Below are positions 1 to 9,631 of a DNA stretch of 64,000 bases, one piece after another. The number at the start of each line of letters is the position of its first letter. Position 1 is the stretch's first letter. The DNA comes from JAFALK01 sp042701975 (GTDB taxonomy: Bacteria > Pseudomonadota > Gammaproteobacteria > Burkholderiales > Burkholderiaceae_C). Below the pieces are notes generated by a model. The model was not told the origin of the DNA and ran no database searches. It worked only from the letters and a program-made list of their open reading frames with translations. The position numbers were made by a program, and so were the translations under genes. The stretch lies in the NCBI GenBank assembly GCA_042701975.1, contig CP170561.1, forward strand, positions 3,038,001 to 3,102,000. Reading direction: 5' to 3'.

Positions 1-14
1 CGCTTCATGGCCAT

Positions 15-203
15 TCAGTGTCCGAGCGATGAAACCGCGAGGTTCGCCAGCCCCCAGATCGTCAGTCCGAACAGCGCAGCCAGCAGCACGGCCACGCCGA
101 TAAGCGCCAGCGGTTTTGCCTCGGCCAGCTCACGGCGCGGCGCACCGCCGCCAATGCCGATGAAGCTCCACAACACCATTCGTACATACCGGATCGGACT
201 CAT
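15..203 (-). CDS. DUF2970 family small membrane protein
   Basis: Encodes 62 residues. The N-terminal motif VLWSFIGIGGG is followed by a basic/acidic patch and one hydrophobic segment at about residues 32-57. This is the layout of DUF2970 proteins, which are common beside unrelated genes in beta- and gammaproteobacteria. The function of the family is unknown; a single-pass inner-membrane protein is inferred. It is divergent from the MocR-type regulator at 373, with about 170 bases between them. Identification rests on motif recall and length only. Confidence 0.7.
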   Translation of the reverse strand: MSPIRYVRMVLWSFIGIGGGAPRRELAEAKPLALIGVAVLLAALFGLTIWGLANLAVSSLGH

Positions 204-339
204 GATCGGACCTCGCTTTCAGGCTCCACTGTGCCAAAGCCCGCGCCGAAAGCCCAGGCTCAGATTTCGATAAAAAATAGCAGATCAGATGCATTAATTC
301 TGGATATTCCACAGTCAGGCTCATACGCCGGTACAGTGG

Positions 340-353
340 TTCTGAAATCAGAA
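340..353. promoter_or_regulatory. Inverted repeat before the MocR-type gene
   Basis: TTCTGAAATCAGAA is a perfect 6-bp inverted repeat with a 2-bp spacer, lying 20 bases before the start codon at 373. It could be an operator or part of the promoter. MocR regulators more often bind direct repeats, so assignment to this regulator is only a guess. Confidence 0.3.
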
Positions 354-372
354 ATTAGGCATATCAGACTCC

Positions 373-1797
373 ATGAAGCGCTACGAAGCCCTCGCCCATG
401 AGATTGCCGAATCGATCGCCGCTGGCCAGCTGCGCGCGGGCGAGCGTGTGCCCTCGGTGCGCGAGGCCAGCCGCAGCCGCGGGGTGAGCCCTTCGACGGT
501 GTTCGAGGCCTACTACCTGCTCGAAGCGCGCGGCCTGCTGCAGGCGCGGCCGCGTTCGGGCTATTTCGTCAGCCCTGCGGTGGGCAGGCGGGCGGAGCCG
601 GAGAGCTCCAAGCCCGTCGCGAGCGATCGCGCCGTGGCCGTGTCCGAGCTCGTCTTCCAGGTGCTGGGCCACACGAAGAACCGCACGCTCGTGCCGATGG
701 GCTCCGCCTTCCCGAGTCCTGCGCTGTTCCCGCTGTCCAAGCTCGCGCTGGCAACGGGCAAGGCGCTGCGCCGGCTCGATCCGTGGCGAACCGTCGAAGA
801 CCTCTCGCCGGGCAGCGCGGCGCTGCGCCGTCAGATCGGCCTGCGCTATCTCGGCATGGGGTGTGGCGTGGATACGGAAGAACTCGTGATCACCAATGGC
901 GCCATGGAGGCGCTGAACCTCTGCCTGGAGAGCGTGACGCAGCCCGGCGACCTGGTGGCCGTGGAATCACCGACCTTTTACGCCGCATTGCAGGCGCTGG
1001 AGCGGCGCGGCCTGCGCGCGGTGGAGATCGCCACGCATCCACGCACCGGCATCGACGTGGCCGCGCTTGCCGCCGCGCTCGCCCAGCATCCCATCAAGGC
1101 CTGCTGGCTGATGCCGAACTTCCAGAACCCGCTCGGCAGCCTGATGCCCGACGGCGCGAAACAGGCGCTCGTCGAGCTGCTGGCGCGGCATCAGGTGCCG
1201 CTGATCGAGGACGACGTCTACGGCGAGCTCTACTTCGGCGCGCACAAGCCGCGGCCGGCCAAGGCCTGGGATCGGCAGGGCCTGGTCATGCACTGCAGCT
1301 CGTTCTCGAAGACGCTGGCGCCGGGCTACCGCGTGGGCTGGGTGGCCGCCGGCCGCTTCGCGCGCGAGGTGGCGCAGCGCAAGCTGATGAGCTCCCTCGC
1401 AGCGCCACTGCCCTCGCAGGAGGGCCTGAGCGAGTACCTGGAACATGGCGGTTATGACCGCCACCTGCGCCAGCTGCGCGCCACGCTGGCCCGCCACCTG
1501 CACGCGGTGCAGCGCGCCATCGCCAAGCACTTTCCAACCGGCACGCGGGCCACGCAGCCCGAGGGTGGTTACTTCGTGTGGGTGGAGTTGCCGCCGCAAG
1601 TCGATGCGCTGGAACTTCACCGGCTGGCCCTCTCGCAGGACATCAGCCTGGCGCCGGGCCCGCTGTTCTCGGCAGACCGGCGCTTTCGGCACCACGTGCG
1701 AATCAACTTCGGGCACCCCGATCATCCAGGCTTCGAGCAAGGGCTCAAGACGGTTGGAACGATCGCCGCCGCGCTGGCGCGGTCATCGGTCTTCTAA
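373..1797 (+). CDS. MocR-type GntR regulator with aminotransferase fold
   Basis: Encodes 474 residues. An N-terminal GntR winged helix-turn-helix (about residues 1-70, with VPSVREASRSRGVSPSTV) is fused to a fold-type I aminotransferase domain (about 100-470). The PLP-binding lysine is K313 in SSFSKTLAPGYRVGW, and the DDVYGEL motif is also present. MocR/PdxR proteins bind PLP or a PLP-amino acid adduct and act as regulators; they are usually not active transaminases. The target gene cannot be told from the sequence. Candidates are the divergent DUF2970 gene or the gene itself. The gene is convergent with the glucan operon end at 1805. The start is an ATG with few in-frame alternatives. Confidence 0.9.
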   Translation: MKRYEALAHEIAESIAAGQLRAGERVPSVREASRSRGVSPSTVFEAYYLLEARGLLQARPRSGYFVSPAVGRRAEPESSKPVASDRAVAVSELVFQVLGHTKNRTLVPMGSAFPSPALFPLSKLALATGKALRRLDPWRTVEDLSPGSAALRRQIGLRYLGMGCGVDTEELVITNGAMEALNLCLESVTQPGDLVAVESPTFYAALQALERRGLRAVEIATHPRTGIDVAALAAALAQHPIKACWLMPNFQNPLGSLMPDGAKQALVELLARHQVPLIEDDVYGELYFGAHKPRPAKAWDRQGLVMHCSSFSKTLAPGYRVGWVAAGRFAREVAQRKLMSSLAAPLPSQEGLSEYLEHGGYDRHLRQLRATLARHLHAVQRAIAKHFPTGTRATQPEGGYFVWVELPPQVDALELHRLALSQDISLAPGPLFSADRRFRHHVRINFGHPDHPGFEQGLKTVGTIAAALARSSVF

Positions 1798-1804
1798 CCG
1801 CCTG

Positions 1805-2551
1805 TCACAGCGGCAGGCGATCGCTCAGCGACGGCAGGGCGATCGCACCGCCGACCAGGCGCTGGTCGTGCCGGTAATCCTCGTGCACCTCAATCCGCCA
1901 GTCGTCGCGGCCGAAGCGCTTCTTCAGGCCCGCGGCCACGCGGTCAAAACCAAAGGCATCACCCGCATTGCTGTCCAGATGGTGGATCCCGGGCTGCGGC
2001 CGCTGCAGCAGGCCCAGCAGCGCCTGTGCCGTGTCGCACATGAACGAGCAGGCCGGCATCCATGCGCGGCTGCAGCCCACGCGAGCTTGCTCGCGCTGCC
2101 ATTGGTCCAGCGTGAAGAGCATGTTGTTGCCTTGCCGCTCGGCATCGATCTGCCAGCCGATGCGCACGAGCTGCGCGGCCGCGTTGGCGGCCAGCACAGC
2201 GTCTTCGCACGAGATCTTGTAGCGCCCGTAGTCGCTCGATCCGGTGCGCGGCGAATCCGGCGCATGCGGGCCGTCGGGATCGAAGACCATCACCGTGCTG
2301 GTGAAGAGGAAGGGAATGCCTTGCGCTGCGGCGTATGCAGCCAGCAGGCCCGACCATTCGGCGCTGCCCATGGCCAGATGGGCGATGGCATCCGGGCGCT
2401 GCGCTTGCAGCCAGGCGCGCGCGGCATCTGAATCTTCAGTCGACACGCGCTGGCGATCCCAGGCAAGCACTTCCACGCCAATTGCCGCCGCAGCTTCGGC
2501 CAGGCGCGGCGCCAGCGTGCCACTCAGGCCCGTGATCAACAGTCGCTTCAT
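1805..2551 (-). CDS. NAD(P)-binding sugar reductase-like protein (SDR/RmlD type)
   Basis: Encodes 248 residues. It has a Rossmann N-terminus with the degenerate glycine motif TGLSGTLA at about residues 7-14, an STVMVF strand and a YGRYK motif matching the YxxxK of extended SDRs. It resembles dTDP-4-dehydrorhamnose reductase (RmlD) or NAD-dependent epimerase proteins. The ATG at 2551 overlaps the preceding gene's stop as ATGA, so it is the last gene of the glucan operon. A role in oxidising or reducing a released sugar or sugar phosphate is inferred from position; the substrate is unknown. Longer in-frame upstream extension is antisense-free reading through the GH94 gene and is not credible. 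Confidence 0.75.
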   Translation of the reverse strand: MKRLLITGLSGTLAPRLAEAAAAIGVEVLAWDRQRVSTEDSDAARAWLQAQRPDAIAHLAMGSAEWSGLLAAYAAAQGIPFLFTSTVMVFDPDGPHAPDSPRTGSSDYGRYKISCEDAVLAANAAAQLVRIGWQIDAERQGNNMLFTLDQWQREQARVGCSRAWMPACSFMCDTAQALLGLLQRPQPGIHHLDSNAGDAFGFDRVAAGLKKRFGRDDWRIEVHEDYRHDQRLVGGAIALPSLSDRLPL

Positions 2552-5500
2552 GCGCAGCGGATCTCCAGCACGTTGACTCCAAGCTTCAGCTGAGACTTGA
2601 AGGCCGCCAGATCCAGCACAGCAGCGCCCACGCGGTACGGATGATCGGCACGACCGAACTGCAGCGCCGAGCCGTTGAGCGTGAGGCCTTGCACGCCATG
2701 GCCCTTGGGACCGAGCTGGTAGCGGATCTCGAAATCGTGCCCCAGCCAGTGGCGCTGCACGGTCAGGCCCGAGAAGCGCTGCGGGATCACGGGGTCGATC
2801 AGCAGCTCGGTGCTCTCGGTGCGCAGGCCCAGCAGGCTGCGCATGATCAGACTCAGCGCGATGCCAGCACCGCTGGAGTAGACGCGCCACCCGCCCTCGA
2901 AGGCGACGCGGCCGGAATTGATGTCGCCGTAGTGCTCCTGCGCCACATAGCGGTCCGGGAAGGCTGCATCCGAGCTGCTGTAGTAGCAGTTGGCCTGGCG
3001 CGGCGCGGCGCCGGGGATCAGGTCGCTCAGCGCAATCGGGTGGGCGCGTTCCAGCGCGGCGAAGAAGGCCTCGGCGCGTCCCAGCACCGCCAGGCTTTCG
3101 GCATAACGCAGATGCGCGTGCATGTACATCAGCCCGATCTCGCGGCCGAAGTTGGCAGCGCTCTCGGCGCGCTGGAACAGGATCTGCGGGCCGCCGCGAT
3201 AGACCATCGGCGCATCGAAGAGCCGCGCGCCGTCGGGGCCGAGCAGGTGCTGCTCGATCAGCTTGAAGTGACTTTCCGCCTGCGCCGGGCTGAGCATGTG
3301 CGAGAGCACGCCGTGCATCATCGGCAGCAGGCTGTAGGCCACGCCGGAGCGGCCGTCGCGCGGGTGCAGCAGGTACTCGGGAGTTGCGGCGCCTGGGGTG
3401 AACAGCGCATAGCCGGCCAGCACGCCGTCGGGCATCAGCAAGCGCTCGAAATCGGCGCGCACAGCGGCCGCCTGGGCTTCCATCGGCTCGGCCAGCGCGG
3501 CACGGCCCACGGCGCGCAGGCCGCGAGCGAGCGTGTCCAGCATCTGCACGTGCAGGGTCACGGTCCAGCTGGAGCACATGTGCTCGCGCATGCGCGGGTC
3601 GGCCGGCTGCAGCGCGTCGTTCCAGTCGCCGTGACCGTAGGAGACCAGCTGCGTGCCGGCCACCGAACGCGAGGCGATCAGCTCCAGCGTGCGCTGCACG
3701 TGTTCGATCAGTGGCAGGGCGGGCGCGCCGTGGAAGGGCAGCGCCACATCCAGCAGCGCACCATCGCCGCTGGCCAGCAGGTACTGACCCAGTGCCAGCA
3801 GTGGCCAGAAGACGATGTCGCCGTGCGAGTCGTCGGCGCGGATGCTGGCTTGCGCGTCGAAGAACATGAACCACTGCGGCCAGTCGCCGTCGGCGTTCTG
3901 GTTGGCGAAGAGCAGCTGCAGCAGCTCGCGCACTGGCTCGTGCCGGCCGAGCGAGAGCAGCAGCTCTACCGGGCCCTGGCTGACGTCGCGCGTGCCCCAG
4001 CCGCCACCGGTGAACTGCTCCAGGCCGCGCGGTGCCAGGTAGTGGATCAGCGCGTTGTGCTCGTACCAGGGCAGGATGTCCTGCAGCCGGCGGATGGCGG
4101 CGGGCGCGTTGGCGTCCAGCTTGGGCAGCGTGGCGCTCAGGTCGGCTTCGGTGGGCAGTTGCGGCGCCGGCTGGGCCTCGATGAGCGCGCCTTGCAGCTG
4201 CAGCTGCAGCTCGGGCGTTGCGCCGAAACGCAGGGCCAGCATCGGGTGGCCGCGCGAGGCGCCATCGGCCATCACGAGGCTGTCGTCGCCCATCGCCAGC
4301 CAGCTTTCGCTGGCCGTGAGGCGCAGGCCCAGCCGTGCATCGCGGCGCGAGCGCAGCAGCAGGGCACGGTTGCTGACGTTCTCCATCAGCGGCATGCCGG
4401 GGCAGGCGGCATCATCGCCGTCCAGCGCCAGATCGAGCGTGAGCAGCAGTGGCGCTTGGGCGCGCACGCGCAGGTTGACCTGGCTGGCGGGATCGGCCGA
4501 GGCGGTGGCTTCGATCTCGATCACGCCACCTTCATGCGCATAGAGCCAGCGCACGGCATGCGGCTGCATCTCGAAGGCGCTCGGGCGGTCGAGCAGCTGC
4601 CACTGGCCGTCAATCTCCACGAAGATCCGCAGGCCTTGCGAGCGGAACAGGCCCAGCAGGCTGCGCTGCGTGCTCAGCATGCGGTTGGCCGCCACGTGGC
4701 CTTGCGTGAGCATGGAGTGAAAGACGCCGTCCATCCAACAGGTTGAGGTCATCGCCGATTCGTCGGGCACCAGGCGCTGGCCGCTGCGCAGCAGGTGGCC
4801 GTGCGGGCGCAGCACGGCGGCCTGCTTGGTGGCCATCACGACGTGGCTGGATTCGCCGTGGAAGAAGCTCAGCAGCGCGCCGCTGCCATCGCGCTCCACG
4901 TGCCGCCAAGGCGCGGGGAAGTGCGCTTCGGCGTTGAAGCCGGTCGTCGAGAGAACCGGTGCGCTGGTGAAGAGGCTGGGCACCGCCGCCGTGCCCGAGG
5001 GCGCGGCGTCGAAGGGGGCGAAGCTCGCTTCGGGTGCGGCAAGCAAGGCATCGACGATCGCAAGATCCGCGTCCGAGCTGGCCGCCGGGTGATCGTCCTG
5101 CAGCAGCGAGAAGAAGCCGAAGCGGCCCGTCTGGCCCGGTGCGAGCGAGAGGGCCTCGTCCTGCAGCAGCTGCATGGCGTGCTCGCCTTGCAGTCGCTGG
5201 CTCGGCAGATCAGCCTGAAAGCCCGCGCCACGGCAGACCTGCAGCGTGTCGGTGCCGTAAGCCACGGCCTTGCGCAGCGAACCGCTCAGCAGCCAAGGGT
5301 TCTTGCCCTTTTGCGCGAGGTTCTGGCGCGTGGCGATCAGCCAGCCGCGGCTGGCGTGCTGCAGCGGCGAATGGTCAAGGTACTGGCTGACGTAGTACTC
5401 GTTGGTGCGCACGGCGCCGGCGCCGGCCAGGGCCACGTCCTGGGCGAGCACGGCGTCGATCTCGGCCGCATCGGGCCCGAGGTTCTCGACCTGCAGCTGC

Positions 5501-5811
5501 CAGAACCACGCGGCCTGCGAGGCGGCCAGGCGCAGCTGCAGGCGCCAGGCCAGGCCTTGCCATTCGCCCTGCCATTCGGCCTGCGTGTCCGTGGTCGAGA
5601 GCGTCTGCTGGGCGCCGAGCAAGGGCAGGGCCGCAACGACCATGCTGCCAGCGCGGCGGCGCAGCACGAGGTTCAGCGGGCCGCCTTCGAGCTCGTTGCC
5701 GGTGAAGAGATTGAGGCGCAGCGGATTGGCGCCGGCGAGCGCGTCGAGGGTGGCAACGCCACCCTGGCGCAGCAGCTGAACTTGGATCTGGGAGGGGCTG
5801 GTGAGTTTCAT
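2548..5811 (-). CDS. GH94-type oligoglucan phosphorylase (SOGP-like)
   Basis: Encodes 1087 residues and no signal peptide, so the product is cytoplasmic. N-terminal beta-sandwich domains (about 1-540) precede an (alpha/alpha)6 barrel (about 560-1000). The barrel carries GWGTRDVSQGP around R608-D609, the segment HGDIVFWPL, and GHGDWNDALQP around D729. In GH94 phosphorylases the Asp of the DWND motif is the general acid. Length and motifs fit 1,2-beta-oligoglucan phosphorylase (SOGP, about 1100 residues) better than cellobiose phosphorylase (about 800). It would cleave imported beta-1,2-gluco-oligosaccharides with phosphate to glucose 1-phosphate. It overlaps both neighbours by 4 nt. Substrate assignment is an inference strengthened by the GH144 gene at 11789. 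Confidence 0.85.
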   Translation of the reverse strand: MKLTSPSQIQVQLLRQGGVATLDALAGANPLRLNLFTGNELEGGPLNLVLRRRAGSMVVAALPLLGAQQTLSTTDTQAEWQGEWQGLAWRLQLRLAASQAAWFWQLQVENLGPDAAEIDAVLAQDVALAGAGAVRTNEYYVSQYLDHSPLQHASRGWLIATRQNLAQKGKNPWLLSGSLRKAVAYGTDTLQVCRGAGFQADLPSQRLQGEHAMQLLQDEALSLAPGQTGRFGFFSLLQDDHPAASSDADLAIVDALLAAPEASFAPFDAAPSGTAAVPSLFTSAPVLSTTGFNAEAHFPAPWRHVERDGSGALLSFFHGESSHVVMATKQAAVLRPHGHLLRSGQRLVPDESAMTSTCWMDGVFHSMLTQGHVAANRMLSTQRSLLGLFRSQGLRIFVEIDGQWQLLDRPSAFEMQPHAVRWLYAHEGGVIEIEATASADPASQVNLRVRAQAPLLLTLDLALDGDDAACPGMPLMENVSNRALLLRSRRDARLGLRLTASESWLAMGDDSLVMADGASRGHPMLALRFGATPELQLQLQGALIEAQPAPQLPTEADLSATLPKLDANAPAAIRRLQDILPWYEHNALIHYLAPRGLEQFTGGGWGTRDVSQGPVELLLSLGRHEPVRELLQLLFANQNADGDWPQWFMFFDAQASIRADDSHGDIVFWPLLALGQYLLASGDGALLDVALPFHGAPALPLIEHVQRTLELIASRSVAGTQLVSYGHGDWNDALQPADPRMREHMCSSWTVTLHVQMLDTLARGLRAVGRAALAEPMEAQAAAVRADFERLLMPDGVLAGYALFTPGAATPEYLLHPRDGRSGVAYSLLPMMHGVLSHMLSPAQAESHFKLIEQHLLGPDGARLFDAPMVYRGGPQILFQRAESAANFGREIGLMYMHAHLRYAESLAVLGRAEAFFAALERAHPIALSDLIPGAAPRQANCYYSSSDAAFPDRYVAQEHYGDINSGRVAFEGGWRVYSSGAGIALSLIMRSLLGLRTESTELLIDPVIPQRFSGLTVQRHWLGHDFEIRYQLGPKGHGVQGLTLNGSALQFGRADHPYRVGAAVLDLAAFKSQLKLGVNVLEIRCA

Positions 5812-8807
5812 GGGGAACCCATCGGTACTAGCAAGACTTCTGAGGAATCGGGAGGCAGGACCAGCTCGCGGCCTTGCCAGACGAGCGTGCGGCCCTGGCT
5901 GTCGCTTGCGCGCGGCAGCATAACGGTGTCGTTCCAGGCCAGGCGCAAGGCCAGGCCCGAGTCCGATGCGGGACGCTTCAGGCTCAGGCGCCAGCCCTTG
6001 CCTTCGCGGCGCAGCTCGTAGCTGAGGGCGCCCTGCGGTGTGTTCAGGTTCTGCACGCCCACGCCGTGATCGAGCCAGGCGGTGGGAATGCCGGCCGCCA
6101 GCACCATCAGGCCGGGCTGGCGTTCGTAGGCGAACAGGTCGAGCGCGGCGCGGATGTAGTCGGAAGAGACCCAGGCGTGCGGCATGTCGCCGAGGAAGCG
6201 CGGCTCGCGGTAGCCGCGGCGCAATACGACTTCCGCCCACTGGTTCCAGCCCTGCGGGCGCTGGTCGGCGAAGAAGAAGTCCAGCATGGCTTGCGCGCGG
6301 TCCGGCCAGCCGAGGCGGGCCAGCGCACCGACATTGCGCAGCTCATAGGGCGTGTAGTCGTCGCTCTTGTTCAAGCCCTGGCGGCGCGTCTCCGATTCCT
6401 GCCAGTAGCGCTCGTACGTGTTGCGCAGCAGCTCCTGCGGCACGTCGGCCTGGGCCGGGTCAAGCGCCATGCTCGACGAGGTCGGATCCACATCGCCCCG
6501 GTCGGCGGCGCCGGCCAGGGTGTTCAGCTTGAAGCGCTGGGCCGTGGCGATGAGCGAGGCGTTGAGCTCGGTGGCGAACTGGTCACGCCAGCCAGCCCAT
6601 TGGCGGGCTTCATCCGCGTGGCCCAGGGCTTCGGCGATGGCGACGGCATCCTTGTAGCCACGCAGGCCCCAGAAGTTGTCCCAGTAGGAATACGCCGGCT
6701 TGTCGGAATAGCCCTCGTGGCTGATCGAGGGTGGCAGCAGGCCGAAGAGCTGCTTGCGCTCGGGTAACTGGTTATTTGCAGTGCGTTCGCTCTGGCGTTG
6801 CTGCTCCATGTAGAGCAGGGCGCCGCGCACACGTGGCCACATCTTGGTCAGCCACTCCTTGTCGTGCCCGTAGCGCCAGACCTCGGCGATGGCGAAGATC
6901 AGCTCGCCCTGGCTGTCGTTCTCCGCCACGGGGTCCGCGCCGCGTGCGTCGACGCAGCAAGGCACCTTGCCCGAGGTGTACTGATAAGGCGCGAACCAAT
7001 CAACGAACTCGCGCGCCACATCGAGCCGGCCCAGGCGCGCCAGGCCTTCGACCATCATGGCGCCGTCGCGGATCCAGCTTCGGGCGTAGGAGCGGGTGCC
7101 TGGGCGCAGGGCGGGGCCGTCGCGCGAGAGGAGGATGTGGGCGAGGGCGGTCTGCAGCGTGTCGGCGATGCGCTGCTGTTCAGGCGGGACGATCAGCTTC
7201 ACACCGCCCAGCCGTTCTCGCCAATGCAGGGCCTGCTCGTCGAAGGCAGCGGACGAGGGAAGGTCCAAACGCTGGCTCGTCAAAGGCAGCATGAAGACGA
7301 ACTCGCGTGGCTTGCCTGGCGCTATGGTGATCAGGGCCTGCCCCCACCATGCAGAAGCCATGCCCTGCGGGTCGACCAGGGGCGCATTCAGCGGCGACGC
7401 CCTGCGAAGCGCATCGAGACTCAGTCCGTTGGCAAAACCTGCAGCGCGCCATTGGCCGGCTTGCGCAGGCACGAGGAAGGCGCGGCCATCGACCCAGAGT
7501 GCGCCGTCGCGCTGCTCGACTTGCTGTACCGGCGTCACGCCGCCCGGGGTGTTGAGGAACTGCTGCGGCGGATTGACCTGCCACGGGCGCAGCACCAGGC
7601 CGAAGTCTGCGCTCAAGGGCTTCTTGCCGGTGTTGCCGAGCTGGTAGCGCGCCAGCAGCCGTCCGTCGGGCAGCGCCGCCGTCTCCATCCGCAGCGTCAG
7701 GCCTTGCGGCCAGCCCCAGGTCACCTCGGGCATGGGAAGGCGGCCGTCGCGCAGGCTCTGCTGAACGACGGCGTTATGCCAGTTGAGCCAGTCGCCGTTG
7801 GCCAGGCGGATATGCGGCTCGATGCTGGGACCGCCGCGCTGCGGTTCCAATGCGCCATCCTCGCTGACAAGCGCTGGGTTCTGTCCTTCTGCGCCGACCA
7901 CGGTCCAGTAGTTCTGCTGGCCGAGGAAGGCACGCGGCACGTCGCCTTGCGGGAGCTGCTGGGCGATGGCCTTGAGCATGCTGTTGCGATCGGTCCACTC
8001 AATGGGGCCGGGCAGCTGCAGGTCCTTCATGGACTTGGCACCGACGAGGCGCAGGTAGCGAGCTTCGCTTTCCGGCAGCCAGAACGCGTCGAGCTGGCCG
8101 TTCACGGATTGGGTGGCGATCTGCGTCCAGCGCTGGCCGTCCACCGAGGTTTGCACGCTCACCGGGCCAGACGCCCGCAGGCCCTGGATGAGCAGGCCCA
8201 TGAAGTCGCGGTTGCGGCCGAGGTCAAGGTTGAGCTGACCTGCGGCTCCGCGAATGAGGCGAGGTGCGGGCGGCGGACCCTGCTGCGCCTGCAGCTGCGT
8301 GAGCTGCAAATCGGCCACGCACAGCCGACCAGCACCGCCGCCCTCGGCGCTGTTGGCCGCAGCGACGACGACTTCAAGCGCTGCCGTCTTGCGCAGCTCG
8401 TGATCGGCCTGCGGCCCCCACGCAAAGCTCACATGGCGACGCTTGATGCGCCAAGCTTCACCGCCGACCTTGGGCGCATAGCCGTTGCGGCGTGCCCACC
8501 AGACGTTGTCGCCGCCGGCATCCACCAGCTTGAGCTGCACGTCGTTGGCCTTGCCCGTGCCGCTGAGTTGCAGCGTCAGCGCAAAGTCCTCGGGCCAGTC
8601 CATCGGCAGATCGCGCCTCATCACCGCGTAGCCGGAGACGCCGTGGAAGTCGTAGTCGAGGCAGAGCTTGCCCGCTTCACGATGGAGTTGCGCGCCGACT
8701 TGCTCGGAGGCGCTGGCCTTCCAAGGCGATGCGGTCTTGAAGTCATCCAGCACCGCAGCCTGCGCTGTCGGCACGGCCAAGCTCAGCGCAATCATCAGCG
8801 CCTTCAT
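5808..8807 (-). CDS. Secreted glycoside hydrolase-like protein with CBM and discoidin domains
   Basis: Encodes 999 residues. A Sec signal peptide (about 1-18, ending AQA) is followed by a beta-sandwich carbohydrate-binding-like domain (about 20-170). Next comes an F5/8-type discoidin-like segment (about 190-290), a linker domain, and an (alpha/alpha)6-type catalytic region (about 530-900). The catalytic region has SWIRDG (D581) and an acidic AENDSQGELI stretch, reminiscent of clan-L/glucoamylase-like hydrolases. I cannot assign it to a numbered GH family. Location in the operon suggests it trims glucan side chains or oligosaccharides in the periplasm or outside. Its ATG overlaps the permease stop and its stop overlaps the GH94 start, each as ATGA. 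Confidence 0.7.
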   Translation of the reverse strand: MKALMIALSLAVPTAQAAVLDDFKTASPWKASASEQVGAQLHREAGKLCLDYDFHGVSGYAVMRRDLPMDWPEDFALTLQLSGTGKANDVQLKLVDAGGDNVWWARRNGYAPKVGGEAWRIKRRHVSFAWGPQADHELRKTAALEVVVAAANSAEGGGAGRLCVADLQLTQLQAQQGPPPAPRLIRGAAGQLNLDLGRNRDFMGLLIQGLRASGPVSVQTSVDGQRWTQIATQSVNGQLDAFWLPESEARYLRLVGAKSMKDLQLPGPIEWTDRNSMLKAIAQQLPQGDVPRAFLGQQNYWTVVGAEGQNPALVSEDGALEPQRGGPSIEPHIRLANGDWLNWHNAVVQQSLRDGRLPMPEVTWGWPQGLTLRMETAALPDGRLLARYQLGNTGKKPLSADFGLVLRPWQVNPPQQFLNTPGGVTPVQQVEQRDGALWVDGRAFLVPAQAGQWRAAGFANGLSLDALRRASPLNAPLVDPQGMASAWWGQALITIAPGKPREFVFMLPLTSQRLDLPSSAAFDEQALHWRERLGGVKLIVPPEQQRIADTLQTALAHILLSRDGPALRPGTRSYARSWIRDGAMMVEGLARLGRLDVAREFVDWFAPYQYTSGKVPCCVDARGADPVAENDSQGELIFAIAEVWRYGHDKEWLTKMWPRVRGALLYMEQQRQSERTANNQLPERKQLFGLLPPSISHEGYSDKPAYSYWDNFWGLRGYKDAVAIAEALGHADEARQWAGWRDQFATELNASLIATAQRFKLNTLAGAADRGDVDPTSSSMALDPAQADVPQELLRNTYERYWQESETRRQGLNKSDDYTPYELRNVGALARLGWPDRAQAMLDFFFADQRPQGWNQWAEVVLRRGYREPRFLGDMPHAWVSSDYIRAALDLFAYERQPGLMVLAAGIPTAWLDHGVGVQNLNTPQGALSYELRREGKGWRLSLKRPASDSGLALRLAWNDTVMLPRASDSQGRTLVWQGRELVLPPDSSEVLLVPMGSP

Positions 8808-9631
8808 TGCTTGACCCCACCGAGCATCAGCCCCTGCATGTAATACCGCTGCAGCGCCAGGAACAGCAGCAGCACCGGCAGCACGGTGATGACGGCGCCG
8901 GCCATCATCAGCTCGCTGTCCTGCACGTGCTCGCGCGAGAGCGAGGCGAGTGCGACGGGGAGGGTATAGAGCTGCCCATCGGTCAGCACGATCAGGGGCC
9001 ACATGAAATCATTCCAACTGCCAAGGAAGGCAAACACCGCCAGCGTGACGATCACCGGCTTGAGCAGGGGCAGCACCACGGCGAGGAAGATGCGCCACTC
9101 GCCAGCGCCGTCCATGCGCGCGGCTTCGATCAGCTCGCCAGGCACGTTGCGCGCGTACTGGCGCACGAGAAAGATGCCGAAGATGCCTGCAAAGCCCGGC
9201 ACCAGCACGCCCATGTAGCTGTTCACCAGCCCCATCTGCTTGAGCAGCAGGAAGAGCGGCAGCATCGCCACCTGGCCCGGGATCACCAGTGCGCCGATCA
9301 GGCCCGAGAAGATCGCATCGCGCCCGCGCCACTGCAGCTTGGCGAAGGCGTAGCCGGCCAGCGTGTTGAAGGTGGTCGAGATGAGCGTCGAAGCCACGGC
9401 GAGCAAGAGGCTGTTGCCGAAGGCGCGCGCCAGGCCACCGCTGCCCAGCAAGGCGCGGTAGTGCGCCAGGCTCGGGTCGCTGGGCAGGATGGGCGCGGGG
9501 TTGTGGCTGGCTTCGCCCGGCGCCATCAGCGAGACGGAGACCATCCACAAGAGCGGGAAGCACACCAGCAGCGCGGCGGCGCTGAGCGCGGCGTTGATCG
9601 CCCAGGTTTTTGCCTTGGCTTTGTTGCTCAT
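8804..9631 (-). CDS. ABC sugar transporter permease, MalG type
   Basis: Encodes 275 residues with six predicted membrane segments. The EAA loop, EAARMDGAGEWRIFLAVVLP, is the contact site for the ATPase in MalG-type carbohydrate permeases. It is the second permease of the importer, paired with the gene at 9628 and the binding protein at 10536. Start and stop both overlap neighbours by 4 nt (ATGA). No ATPase gene (MalK/UgpC/MsmK type) is present in this operon, so a shared ATPase encoded elsewhere must energise it. Confidence 0.92.
   Translation of the reverse strand: MSNKAKAKTWAINAALSAAALLVCFPLLWMVSVSLMAPGEASHNPAPILPSDPSLAHYRALLGSGGLARAFGNSLLLAVASTLISTTFNTLAGYAFAKLQWRGRDAIFSGLIGALVIPGQVAMLPLFLLLKQMGLVNSYMGVLVPGFAGIFGIFLVRQYARNVPGELIEAARMDGAGEWRIFLAVVLPLLKPVIVTLAVFAFLGSWNDFMWPLIVLTDGQLYTLPVALASLSREHVQDSELMMAGAVITVLPVLLLFLALQRYYMQGLMLGGVKQ

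Noticed and set aside
2641..4746. Long plus-strand open frame (about 700 codons) over the GH94 gene
   Set aside because: It is the antisense frame of a real GH94 gene with clear motifs; its composition (His/Gln/Arg/Val-rich) is typical of reverse-frame artefacts in high-GC DNA.
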